Source: Chamaea fasciata
Lineage: Eukaryota; Chordata; Aves; Passeriformes; Sylviidae
Direction: 5' to 3'
Assembly (NCBI GenBank): GCA_029207755.1
Contig: JARCOQ010000017.1
Location: forward strand, 10,428,945-10,492,944
DNA length: 64,000 nt
Position numbers and translations under genes: made by a program. The notes under the pieces were generated by a model. The model saw only the letters and a list, made by a program, of their open reading frames with translations, ran no database searches and was not told the origin of the DNA. Position 1 is the stretch's first letter. Each line of letters starts with the position of its first letter. This document shows, piece after piece, positions 49,880-62,000 of the stretch.

Positions 49880-52800
49880 CATCCCCTCGCTGTCAGGGGC
49901 AGTGTGAGAAGATGAAAAGTTCTTGACTTCGTACAAGCACAACTCAGCAACACCTAAACACCAACCCCTTCCTCATCCCAAATCCAAACCCCAGCAATGT
50001 ACCAGCTGCTGGGAAGAAAATTAACTCCCCCACCTGAAACCAGGACAGCAACATCACAGGCACACAAATTAAAATATAAATAGACCCTCCTGGTCACCAA
50101 AGGCACTAAACTGAGAAACCTAAAAAGCTCTAGAGTAAACACTGAATATTTTACTTAATTTCAAGGCATCTATAATGCTGAAAAATGCCTGATGTTTAAA
50201 CAATACCGTTATAAAATGACAGTTTTAAAGCCTGTGATTTTTTTTTCTATTATTTTTATTTGCAGCTGGGATAACTAGTATAGGTAGGATCCTTTCCTAT
50301 TCTTGTTGGGTATCTCTAGAAAATATTACTCCCATTTAAGTCAAAGCTGAAGTGAAGGAACAAAGGAAGTAGCTGGAACAAGTTTATACTTGATATATAA
50401 ATGCAGGACCTCATTTAACAGCCACCTGGGCAGTGGTACCACACACCAAAGCACTCTTGTTTCTCAGCATGTTCGGTTCACACCAAAGCTGAGCCATTTC
50501 AGAGCTTCAGCTGCTCTGTGGAGCAGTGGCAGCAGTGTGACTGTAGCAGATCTATCTGAGCCCTCTGGAGATTGGTGCCAAAGGCACTGGCTCCCTGGAT
50601 TTTAGCTGAACTGGGTTTAAACTACCACACTGCTGTTGTTTTCCAGTGCTGAGCAGACTGATCCATCTGCTTTCCCCAGGGAAGATACACAGCCAACACA
50701 CACACAACAAAGAGACCAGAACAACCATGGGCCTTGAACAATCACCAAGAAAAAAAGGCTGATTTTTCTTTTTCTATTTTTTTATTTCTTCCCCAAACTG
50801 GGGCCAGTCACCATCTGTAACTCTTGCCGACTAAAACAATGCAGTTTTGAGGTACTAAAGCACCTGCTGCTCAGCAGCACAGAAAAGGATTCTGTGAGCT
50901 ACCTGAGCAAAGCCCAAATCCCAGTAAAGTCACCACAATTTAGCTCTGAAGGCATCCTCTCATTCACTTCAGTGGACTCTGTGACAGATCCTGTGAAAGC
51001 ACCATGGAGGTCTCTGCAACCCACCCCACTCTTGGTGTAGAAAAAGCAGTTTGATGGTGCCTGCTGCCCTGTTCTGGGCAGGTTTACATAGCTTAAGTCG
51101 TCCCTTTAAAAGGTCACATCTATTACACCACCAAGACTATTGCTGAATTCCACATCCCTGGTCTGAGGGATTAAAATAGAGGTTACTGCCGTTCTGCAGT
51201 GAGCTTTCCTGTTCCTTATCTCACAGTCTACTCAAGGTCTCATAAACAGCATTGGAAAGATTCCACTGAACTTACAAATGCAAACAAACACAGATTTTGC
51301 TCCGCTCTAAAAAGATAACTGTTCTATCACCAGCGCTCCACACTTACAGAGAGGGAAACCTGGGAACACACCACACCTGGGTTCAGTGGAGGACTAGTGC
51401 CCTCTTTTGATGTCGGTTTTACCCAAAGACTAATTAGGATTTCATTTTACTGCTGTACCTGCAAGACATTTTTCATTTCCCCATATGCTGCACTTGGAAT
51501 AACAATAATTAACACCTAAGTTTGTTTTACCTGACAGGACCAGGAAAATTGCTAAACATTTGAGATAAAGCAACACTAAAGTATTTGTAAATCAGCTTCA
51601 AAGCCATTAAGGTATGGCAACTCTGACAGGTGCAGAGCTGCTAATGGCTTTGCCTGAAAAATTACAGAATCCATGGGGGAGTTTTCCCTTCATTTCCAAG
51701 GGGCTGAATCAGACCACCAGGGATGAATGGCAATAACTTGGTATCAGATATGGACAACACCTGACCTCTGGAAGGAAGCAAAAGAGCAAATGGAGTCAAG
51801 ATATTCACATTCTGCACGTGCCTGAGAAGTCACACAAGCTCTCAAGCTAAGCCTTGAACAACTTCCAACACATTTCACATAAACCCCAAGCACCTGAATT
51901 ATTTTGTACTGTTTCTACGTACTGGGAAATTCAACTTCCAGTTAAAGCATCTTTCTATAATCAGCATTAATATGATTGTTTGTTATGTCCTTAGTGAGGG
52001 CTCAGATGTTCACTCTGCCTTGTTATGCAAAAGGCAAAATCTCCTTGATTAACTTAAAACTGCACCTTCTGCTGTGCTTTGGTGGTTGTGAAATATTTAG
52101 ACACACAGAAGGATGAACTAAAAGATTACAACGTACTAGAAATTTATGCTTCCCTGTAGTCTGAAGGATGTTCTCAACAGACTTTTCTGCGATATTGGAA
52201 AAAGAAGAATTTTATTTAAAAATGTTACTAAATCTCCCAACTAAAACAAAAACAAAACAAAACCAAAAACATTAAAAAGGAAGCCATGCTTAAACTACAA
52301 CCCAACATCTCTGTTCTCTGGCAGTGAACTGAACTGGGCAGGTTCTATTAAGATTTCTTCTGCCCACACAGTTTCATACCAATTATAATTGTCTCAATAT
52401 CTTACAGATAATTCATTGGTAGAACTGAAGGTACCATGACCTGCCTTTTTTTATGGTTACTTGTGCTAAAACAAACACTAACTCAGGACAATCCTGAAAA
52501 CATGAAAAGACAATCTCAAGTGACATGACAGAAGTCAAAATGAAATAAAAATTGGAGATGTGAAAATTCAAGATTTAGCTATACAAATATGAATGATGTA
52601 AATATATAGACCTTTCCTGGCTTCCTGTATGGCAGAGTACAGTGTATCCCACTCAGCAGGCTGCAGACTATTTATTAAATATATCAAATAAATTGCCTGT
52701 GACCATATATTTGCATGATTCCAGCCATATTTATACATCATGGACTTGCTTTGTTCACCAACCTCTCACTGGTGAAAACAAGAAGAAATGCTTTTAAAGG

Positions 52801-52959
52801 GGAATGAGAAGAGTTAATCAAAGCCATAGCATTCTGTGTTTCTTTCCTGATCACGTAGGCAGTGACCAAAAATAGAGCAAGCGCGTTAGCATCACTCGTG
52901 TCTTCTTGCTAATTGGCGTGTTTTAGATGCAGATGTTCTTCCCTTCCAGAAGCTGATTC

Positions 52960-52989
52960 TTTTTTCTTTTTTTTTTTTTTTTTTTTTTT
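52960..52989 (+). repeat. Long T tract (T6-C-T23)
   Basis: Thirty bases of T with a single C at 52966. The minus-strand reading is a poly(A) tail-like tract, but no retrocopy can be recognised next to it. Confidence 0.95.
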
Positions 52990-53756
52990 GAGGAGTAAAA
53001 AATATGCTGGTTTGGCACTTCTGAACCCAGTGAAACTTTGAGTTGCTGTACTGAAATAAGTATCACACACCAGTAAGGAGCAGTGGGTTTGTTTTCCATC
53101 ATCTCTTCCTGGGATGGTCTTAACTCTCCCAAATTCTAAACACCAGTGTGAGATACCAGACACTGAGACAGGCACGTTGGCAATCTGTCTGCTCATAACA
53201 CAAATAAGCAAACCAAGATTCCTCCTCCGTCCCATGAAAACTGGTGCTTTAAAAACTGATTATCAAAAGTGTATTGCATCGAACAGCCACAACCTGCTCA
53301 CACCACATGACATGGGACAGCTGTGGCAGAATTTGAAAGACCAGGTTTGTTCTCACCAGGCACCCCCATGATCAGACACTTCTCTCACCTCTCTGAAACT
53401 TTAATCTGTGTAGTTGCAATGCTTCCAGTATTTCCAGCCAGAGCTGGCAGAGTTTAAGTCAGGTGTTTTAGCATACTGTATACAAACACCAGTGAATCAA
53501 ATGAAAACCTGTGAACATCTTGTTCTAGCAAGAGATGAACTGAGAGCCAAGCAAGCCACACTTTCATCCAATTCAGTTTTTACATCAGCCTGAATTGTAC
53601 AGACACGCTGCAATATAATAATATTGTAACGGAGAACAAACCCCTTTCTTTTCTGCTACACATTTTATGCACTAACACTTAGACTCACACTTCTGCCTGT
53701 CAGTAGCATGCTCCAAGTGCTGAAAACAGACCTTTCAAGTGTGGACACAGCTACAT

Positions 53757-53772
53757 ATGCTAATATGCAAAT
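53757..53772 (+). promoter_or_regulatory. Two abutting POU octamer-type sites
   Basis: ATGCTAAT (53757-53764) is followed directly by ATGCAAAT (53765-53772). The second is a perfect octamer, the site of POU-domain factors (OCT/BRN types). The first differs by one base. The surrounding sequence is AT-rich with no repeat signature. Confidence 0.35.
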
Positions 53773-55825
53773 GAATTGACTTTGCACATCTAGACAGAAT
53801 TTTCTCTTGTAGGTCAGTTATTCAGTGCAAGTAGGTACAAGGCAGACAAATGTCCATTTGCAGGTGAAAATGACCACTGATCATTTTTGAAGTTTGACTC
53901 AGGTAAAAGGCTGAGTTGCTACTTCAGCTGCGCCCTGTAAAGCTAAACTACTCTTATACAATGCAAAGGGCAATGTTATGTACAAGTGAGGATAGTCATT
54001 AAAGTGAAATAGGAGAGGGATTTTAAAATTAAAGTAAAACATCATAAGTCTTTCAGATTCATTCTAAGATGAAAGAAAAAGAGTTGAAGAGCAACAAGCA
54101 AGTTGATATTCATTAAAAAGCTAATACCAAGTTGTATACATTCTGAAGTTCATAAGGAACAGTAATTGCAATTGCTACTGGCAACAGATCATTCAGAAAA
54201 ACACACATATAGTTCATATGGAATACAAATACAGCTTCTAATCTTCAGGTTGACATCGAGGGAAGACTTTAATCATATGATTTGAAAGTACAATCAGAAC
54301 CTCCTGATTTCTATGCTTTTAAACCCAAAGGGAGAGCTGGATGCTTAGGTACCCAACTGCCTGCAGAAAACACTCAATACATTTATGCACCCACCAAATT
54401 AGACATGGAAATTATATCCAAATTGCACAAAAAGCTGTAATCCAGCTTCAGATCTCCTCTTTGGAAATGCCAGCGAGGATTTCACTTTCCAAAGCATCTC
54501 ACAGCTCCCATTCAGTTCAATTGTAATCAGTTATGCTCAGGACTTTGCAAAACAACGTGATCGCCACTGAAAATGCTTTCAAAACTCTGTCCTTTGTACT
54601 ACATTTATTCTATATGTTGAATTATATGCCATAAAGTGGCTCTGTCAGGCATTCAGAGCACAGCTGTGATGAGCAAGAGCCCATGATTAATTCTGTCCTT
54701 GCTCTTCATAAACTATTTGTCTTGTCTAATTAGAAAAAAAACCACAATAGAAGTTACAAACATTTTCACCATTTCCAACTGGCCGTCAAAAACACAAGAG
54801 AAGCCAAGTCGCCTTTCATGAGCCGTGATGAATAATGTATAGAAAGACAAAGTCTCAAAGTTTACCCCATTTTGTATTACATTGTTCCATTGCCTTCCTC
54901 CACACCATTTCTGTTTTCGAAAAACTGTTCTGAAAGCCACTGCAGCACCACTACATGGACCTTTATCAAACTCACAGAAACCACTTTTTAACTTTTTTCC
55001 TAATTTTTCAAGCTATTTTCCCCTGTCATAGGCATCAGCTCAGCCCCCAAAGTCCACTGAAAAACCAATATAAGCAAATTGTCTCAAAACCCCAACTCTC
55101 TCAAGTGCAAAACAAACACAACGTGCAAACGTAGCAATATCTTTACAAGTGCAAGCAACCACCAGAATTCAGCACAGGGGTAACTTTGCCACTTCTGGAA
55201 AAACCAGGAACAGCTCAGCAGGACAAGGATACAGCAAACCCTGGCTGGAAGCAAGCCCAGCCACTTCATGTTCCTGGGGTGCATTAGACCACCCTCAGCA
55301 TGCCCAGGCCCTCTGAGGAATCCCAGTAACTTCTGCAGTATCTGATGCCAGAGATAATGCACATATCTTGCATCGTCCACATCTTTATCACCAGCCATAA
55401 TGACAAAACTAGAATAAAACAAGCAAATTTTCAATGATATGCACTTTGCCAGATACTACCTAAAGAAACCACAGGAAAAAGCAACAAATCCACAAGCCCT
55501 GAGACATATTCAGCTTTATATACGTATTTTGTAATGTATATAGAAGCCTGAGACATTATTTTTTTTTGTTATTAAATTGCCTGAACACGGCAATCTTTGT
55601 CTGCCGTGAAAAGGAGTCCAAAATGTTTCCGAAATTTCAGTTGGTTGGACCTGGGACATTTGTTCAGCTCCTTGAGGAAGTCAGGACAACCTGCCAAGTC
55701 TGGATCCTGACCTGTACTTTCCAAACAAGCAAACAAAAACGTTCAGGACGTTTGATATAACGTGCATCCTTTGTTAAAGGGAGAGAAAAAGGAGACTTGA
55801 CAAAGTCTGACTTCACTTTCAGAGC

Positions 55826-56215
55826 TCGGGCAGCACCCGGGACGGCGGAGGCTCAGCTGATGCATCACCCCACTCACGGCAGCATCACAGCTCTCCACCT
55901 CTGAGCCTTGCAGAGCCCTTCCGAGCGGATTGCGCCAGTCCCTCGGGTTTGCAGGCTGGCGGGGCACACGTTCGGAGGCAGAGCTGTCTCGGATTAGCCG
56001 AGCAGAGAGTTTTGCAGTGACTCTGAGCGGAGCACGGGGCGCTTCCATCAGAGAGCGGCAGCCATCTGCTGGCAGGCGGCCGGCAGGAGGGAGGGCAGGC
56101 ACCGGGGCTTCCCCGAAGCCCAGCGCTCCCAGGAACATCAAAGAGCCACCTCGGCGCTCCCGGGAGCGGCCCACGCCGCTTTGTTTGCGTGAAATCCCTT
56201 GAAACACGCACCGGA
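55826..56215. promoter_or_regulatory. CpG island, orphan promoter candidate
   Basis: About 32 CpG dinucleotides were counted by eye in roughly 390 bp, against very few in the flanks. The sequence is clearly GC-rich and changes abruptly to AT-rich DNA on both sides. It includes a GC-box-like GGCGGGGC (near 55958) and a CTCF-like core (56059-56072), but no TATA box. Unmethylated CpG islands of this type usually mark vertebrate promoters. Direction of transcription cannot be told, and no coding exon is recognised next to it. Long open frames across the island (up to 154 codons on the minus strand) are expected from GC-rich DNA with few stops. It may serve a lncRNA, an alternative first exon of a distant gene, or be an orphan island acting as an enhancer. 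Confidence 0.8.
56059..56072 (-). promoter_or_regulatory. CTCF core-like motif
   Basis: The minus strand reads CCAGCAGATGGCTG, which agrees with the CTCF core CCASYAGRKGGCRS at 13 of 14 positions (only the R is violated, by T). It lies inside the CpG island. Binding is inferred from the match alone. Confidence 0.45.
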
Positions 56216-56297
56216 GATAAACATAGCTGGGAAAAACTTTAAAATATCGTAAACGTCATCAAACAGCCCTGGAGAACGGGATCTAATGTCACAAGCC

Positions 56298-56332
56298 TTT
56301 TTTTTTTTATTACTTTTTTTTTTTTTTTTTTT
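56298..56332 (+). repeat. Paired T-runs (T11 and T19)
   Basis: T11 (56298-56308) and T19 (56314-56332) are separated by ATTAC. They lie about 80 bp beyond the CpG island. Confidence 0.95.
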
Positions 56333-57286
56333 GAATTCTCGGTCTTATCTAAAGAAAGAAAGATTGTCGTGTCTTTAATCTACAGACGAAAAGGAGCCAG
56401 CTGTACATCTGAAAATCAGCTGTGTATTGATCCTGCTGCTGTTAATATTCATGAAGGTGTATCGTAAGACTGGAGATTTTAACACAGTGCCCCCGGACTC
56501 TAAATCAATTCCCATTGATTTCAATTGGCTTCTCCCATCCATGCATCGACCTTACCCCTCCCTTGGAAACATGCTCTCAAGGTCCTTTGAAACACACTTG
56601 CTGTATAATGAACTCTGAAGGATTGCATGTGCTCACTGGTATGTTCTCTCCTTCTCCACCCGTGGAGCTTTTGAGGGGGTGGACACCACTCTCTGATTTT
56701 ATGTGAGCATTTAAAAATCTGAACCTACGCCCTACAGGGCTCCCACCAGTTCCTAGAAGCCAGGATAAACTCCTCCTCTTCATTTAGATCTGTCTGAAAA
56801 GTTCAAGGCTAATGCAGTCATCTAACAAAATTGCATTTCTTGACACTTGCAGGAGAAATACACACCAAAGTGTTTCTGCTTTCCTTTTGTCAGACTTTTG
56901 GGTACTACAGCAAAACAGGTTTACAGGACTGGCGGATTCTCAGAAGAGAGGGCTGAAGGGTGAACTTAATCTGCTCCTGTCTCTGAAAATGTTGAGCTCT
57001 TGAGTCTGACCTTGCTCCCTGCTGAACCTTCTAGCACCTGACATTCGAGTCTGTTCAGGGTGAGTTATGAGGAGTTAAGGAAATTCAGCAAATAAGTTGA
57101 TATTCACCAAAACTGCTGCCTCCATTAGGAGTTTATATCTAATGTGATCATTGTTTCACTTCCACACCCAAATCAGAGGTTGGCTATCCATGCTTCCAGT
57201 CGTATCTCAGATGAAAAATGAACAGAATATTTTTAAATCAGACACTTTTCTGTTAAAACAGTTTTCTAAGCTTTTACTTGCTCAAT

Positions 57287-57292
<6 letters not shown>

Positions 57293-57330
<38 letters not shown>
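57293..57330 (+). repeat. A38 homopolymer
   Basis: Thirty-eight uninterrupted A residues, the longest homopolymer in the window. The upstream sequence shows no recognisable gene copy, so calling it a retropseudogene tail is unsupported. It could be partly an assembly or sequencing length artefact. Confidence 0.95.
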
Positions 57331-57333
<3 letters not shown>

Positions 57334-58970
57334 GAAATACTAGCAGTACTTAACCATATGTAACTACTGGAAGGTTTAGCTGATGTTACAGGGACAATAG
57401 TCCCGTGTGAGCACAGGGCTGGCCCTCAGCTTCATTTACCTGAGCAATTTTGTTTTAGCACACTGGGCAACGTCACAGCCAAGAGGACAACCCTGCATAT
57501 CCAATTGGTTAAAAATGCCGATGGAAACCTGCAGGATGTTCCTCCTGCATTCAACCATCCTCCCTTCCCTGATATCAATTAGCTGTGTCTTCATCTTATT
57601 TGTTCCAAGTACAGAATTTGGGAATGATGCACTCAGCAGCTATTCAAAAGAAAGATTTTTTTTGGTTGAGAACACAATGATGACCAAATACCTTTTAAAA
57701 TTTTAAATATATGGCTTTTGCCATGTATGTTGAAGTCTAAATATCTGAACTTAATGTAACATTAGTTTTTAGATGCCCTCAAAAGTCTTTGATATATAAC
57801 TGATTGAGTTACACTTTGCCAGTTCCAATCAAACAGCAGGATTTTTCTTGCATCTTTGAAACGAAATGAATCAATAACATGCAGGTTTGCAGTGGAAGAG
57901 TGACATCTGAGATTCTCCAAATTTTACAGCCCCAGCAGGGCTGCCATCCAACCCAAACCAGCAAAACACGTCACCATCATTCCAACACAGCATCTACAAT
58001 GAGGCTGAATAGCATGGAAATTAGAATAACCAACACTAATCAGGGTTGTAAAAATAAACACACAAAGGAAAAACTTGGTTTTCTTCTACAATCAATTTTC
58101 TTTCCCAGTCTTGACACTCTACACCAAGGCAACACAGATGCCAACACTTTCACGAGGGTTTGCTTTCTGTAGTGATATCCCATTTATCATTACCCAAAAA
58201 TCCCATGTCCCTTGAGAAAAGGCACCTGAGCCCCAGTCCTGCTCTCTCTGCCCGAGAGCACAAAGCCCCACAAATGCTGTGCCAGGAAAAGGCAGGTTCC
58301 ACATCAGTGAGAGGACAAACTACAAACTCAGTGAGAGCTCTGTGGAGAAAAGCAGCAGCACAAGGGGGTTGGCTGGATTTTTAACTCCCTTAAGATTCAG
58401 AGTGTCTCTCTAAGTTTGGAGAAAATATTTGGATTGCTTCTTAGCATGTCAGTCAACTCCCTCTCCAGTACAGAATGGGGAATATGACACAAACCCCAAT
58501 GCTTGGTGAGGACTTCTGGGGCCAAACGTGTTGATGTTACAACCCTGGTCACCCCAACACAGTGAGAATTCAGCTCTGCAATCCCAGATCTGCCTCCCAC
58601 AGCTCCCAAAGACCACGGTGCAAGGTGCTGACTGTGCCCCTGCTCCTTTTCCCTTTTCCTCAGTACAGGGCAGGCTCCCACTGCCTCCTGCCTCCCTCTC
58701 TCCTTCCCTCCCAGAGTTTTCCCTCTCTGCAAGCTCCTTCCTGTCTCCCTGCGGCTTCTCCTATCGCCTTGGCCATCAGAGGAGGCCGGACATCACCCCG
58801 CTGAATGGGAGGAAGGCTCTGTAATTAACGGGAGCCTTTGCTGTTTACACAAACACTCAGAATACACTGACAGCTGAGAGGTCAGCTCCAGCCAAGGAGG
58901 GCAAATTAAACGGAATACGAGGTGATTATCACAGAGAGCCTTTTAACTAATGAGGTGCTGCTCCTCTGGG

Positions 58971-59049
58971 AGAAAAAAAAAAACCAAAAAACCAAAAACA
59001 AAAACAACCCACAAAAAACAAACAAACAAACAAAAACACCACAAAAACC
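58971..59049 (+). repeat. A-rich (CAAA)n low-complexity tract
   Basis: Nearly only A with spaced C or CC. It includes perfect CAAA units near 59018-59034 and is bounded by ordinary sequence. Confidence 0.93.
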
Positions 59050-62000
59050 TTTAAATCTATCTAAGAAACCAACCTACAAGCAACAAACAAACCAAGAGAG
59101 CACAGCTGGTTTCTCAACAGGACTCAGCTTGGATAGAAGAGGACGAGTTAGAGGATTATTTGCACACTTTGAGTGGATTTCTCTCAGTTATTAATTGTCT
59201 TGCTGTTATCTCCAAACACTAAATTTCTTGTTATTAAGAGGTTCATTTTATGAAAAATGTTGTGCTTAGGGCTGCTATGAAAATAAGCTTATAATCTTTA
59301 TTTAAAGGTAGGTGAAATAGAAAACGGTTGGAAAATTATACACAGACTACCAAGAATCAGGAGAATTGCACCTGGTATGTTTTGTTGTCAAATTACCATA
59401 AGGCTTTATCTCAAAATAGCCCAAACATTCATGAAAGTATCTCAAAAAGCGTTGTCTCAGAATATTTACAAAACCAGAAATTTAACAGAGATTTGTTCTG
59501 TATAAAATAACAAATTAGAGTTTAATTGCCATTAACTAGAATCTGGAAAAACCATCTGTTCTTATTTATACATCAACCACAGCAAGCCACATTCATGTCA
59601 TCCATCTTCAGAACACTGAAGCATATACTCCAGCTTTAAGGAGATATTTAAGCACCTCTCAAGACTACAGGGTATAAGCACATACAAAAACTTGCCTCAA
59701 GTCAGGCCCTCATCAAATGATTGCTGACATTTATGACTCAAAGAGCTGCAACAACATTAATAGCTCACAGTCTGCTTTTGTGTCTACAGCAGAGTCCAGA
59801 TATGACCAGCCTGCAGCTCAGAGTGTTGCTGAAATTCACTGAGTCAGAGTTTCACCAGAGGAGAGGCATTGAAAACTGAATTAAAAGCAATAAAATGCAT
59901 TAATTGGAATACAGTTTAAAATTAATAATGAGAGTGTTTAAGCACCTTGAAATTCTCATGCTGTGTTTCTGTTAAGCAGCCAAACTCACCAGTGGAATAG
60001 CTCATAGAAAAGAAATCATTAAGCTTATTCAGCTGAATGTTATGTAATGTTTTTAAAAGCTGTTTTGAAATTATTATTTTAAAAGGAAAGGCATCAGAAA
60101 ACCTGTGTTTCTCTGTGTTTCATACAGAGACACAAAGCAGAACAGAATCTTGCCTACCTGCCCACTTAATATGTTATAATTAGAGATGAGGAGGCAGTGT
60201 GAACATCTAAGCTAGGTTTGCTGGAGGATATTAGAGCTCATGATCGAGCTCTGGGTATAGAGAAAACTGGGATTTAGGGGCTTGAAACTGCCAAAGGAAA
60301 AGATTTTACTTGCTGATTTACCTCAAATCAGCTGTTCTAGTGTCCCTTTTGCAGGTGGCATTTTAAAGAAAACACTTTGCAAAGTCAAGCTATACCTAAG
60401 CATTGCAAACATTTATAGTTTTTATTCTTCTCCTCAGTGGAGCAATCTGCAGGTATGAGGACACAGGTGGCAATGCCACCCCTCCCACCTCGTTTTCTCC
60501 TGACATAAACCAGAAAACAACCTTCCTGCTGGAGGCCCCTCCCTGCTGCTTTGTCTGATCCAGGTGGGACATGCAGAAGGAAGGTTCCTGCCTTGACAGA
60601 TGCTCCTGGGCTTTGCAGCTCTGCCACTGTGCCATGATGGATTTTAAATTTTGATAATGCCTTTTTAGCCCTTTCAGACTACGGCCATAACATACCAGAG
60701 CTCAAACAAAACCGGGCCCTGTCGGCCCATGTTCATACAAATAGCCCAAACCAAGATGATTTATTTACAACAGTTAATACAATTGGTAGTAACGACTTTA
60801 TAGGCAACCTCTAAGTGCAGGCGAGATGAAAAATTTACTAAATTGGAGTATAAAAATTCATAAGAAAATGTACAGAATCAATATTTCATGGGACTTGCTT
60901 TACCTTGCCTTACACAAATCTACTCCAGAGCTCACATTAAAATTTAAACCAGCTTCGTGCGACAAGTTCAAATGCTGGGGCTGTTTCATATTAGTTTAAC
61001 TTCGGAGGGGATTTTTTTGTGTTTTGTTTGTTTCATAAATTGGAAAAAAGCACTTAGGGAGCTGCACAGTTCGAGTGCTCTTGTGCTGCTTTTTCTATTT
61101 TCCTCCTTTTAAGAATAAACTAATTGTTGGCATAAATAGGGAGGACAATGCACAAAGGAAAGAGGCTCTGAAAATACCTTTGTATTCTCTTTAACACAGC
61201 ACTGGAGATGAAATCCCTTTGCATTCTCTTGAATACAATGCACAGAGACACTGCTTAGAAACAATACCTGCAGAATACTCCTAAGAGCCCCTAATCTGGG
61301 AACAAAGCACGAAAAACCACAAGCCAGCTTTAGCACCAGCTCTGCTGTAGGAACAGAAAGCTTTGGGCATGGCTGCAAGGCACAGCTCCCACTGCCCCAA
61401 CAGCTCCACACAGCCCAGGAGACTCAGGCACTCCAAAAACCCAGTGCCAGCCACAGTTCCTCATCCTGCTGGAACCTGAGGCTGCTCTGTGGTGCTAAAT
61501 TATTGCAGGAGTGTCCCTTCTGGCTTTACAAACTTAATTAATTCACATTCACTTCATCAGAAGGACCAAGGCCTCGGCAGAGTGAAAGATCTTTCACTGC
61601 AATATGGCCAGAACCCAGCAGCATCATTATCACAGAATCTGTGCAGCCCAGCGTTTCATTCCAGGGGTTACTCACAGGCTTGGGGAGGTCCTGTCCTTTG
61701 CCTCACCCCACCTGACCCTGTCTGCATCATTTTGCAGCTTTTAGCACCTCTTACCTTGGCATAACCCAGGTTGTCCCAAAGAATGAGATTTCTTTCTCTT
61801 CGAGGATAACAGAAGGGATTGATTAAAAATCACCTCCTTGATGTTTGCATACAGTTCTCAAATAATAGAAAGAAAGAACGGAGCCCAAATATAAGTGGTG
61901 GGGGGAAATCACCTCCAAGTAGTTTGTTTGTACCTGTGTACTCATATATTCTGTTGTGGTTCATACAAATAATAAAAAAGAAAAAATTAAAAAGCCACAG

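Larger units (their letters stand above)
49514..50047 (-). mobile_element. Solo LTR of an endogenous retrovirus
   Basis: A 534-bp unit begins TGCTGTGGTTTAAC and ends GAAACCAGGACA, so it has the TG...CA termini of a retroviral LTR. The two ends form an imperfect inverted repeat (TGGTTT shared at the same offset). The 4-bp flanks are identical (GCAA at 49510-49513 and 50048-50051), indicating a target-site duplication. The sequence resembles an LTR family I know from avian genomes, though I cannot name it with certainty. Orientation is inferred as minus from a TATA-like CTATAAA on that strand (within 49758-49770), with U3 then at higher coordinates and a degraded ATTAAA-like poly(A) signal near 49628. 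No retroviral coding region lies on either side, so this is a solo LTR left by recombination. Confidence 0.87.
50048..55825. other. Unique AT-rich non-coding DNA with octamer-like motifs
   Basis: No gene recognised. Contains a CAAAA-rich tract (52241-52278), an interrupted T-run (52960-52989), an ATTTGCAT octamer at 52709-52716 and abutting octamers at 53757-53772. Open frames are short (116 codons at most) and carry no motif. Confidence 0.65.

Noticed and set aside
49566..50142. Minus-strand frames of 87 and 62 codons
   Set aside because: They lie in or across the solo LTR, which does not encode protein.
55743..56211. Overlapping 154- and 108-codon minus-strand and 90-codon plus-strand frames
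   Set aside because: They cross the CpG island, where stop codons are scarce for compositional reasons. The peptides are arginine/proline/serine-rich by GC bias.
61630..61645. 'atcacagaatctgtg' as a CR1 terminal repeat
   Set aside because: Nothing on either side continues into CR1 landmarks, so the match is too short.
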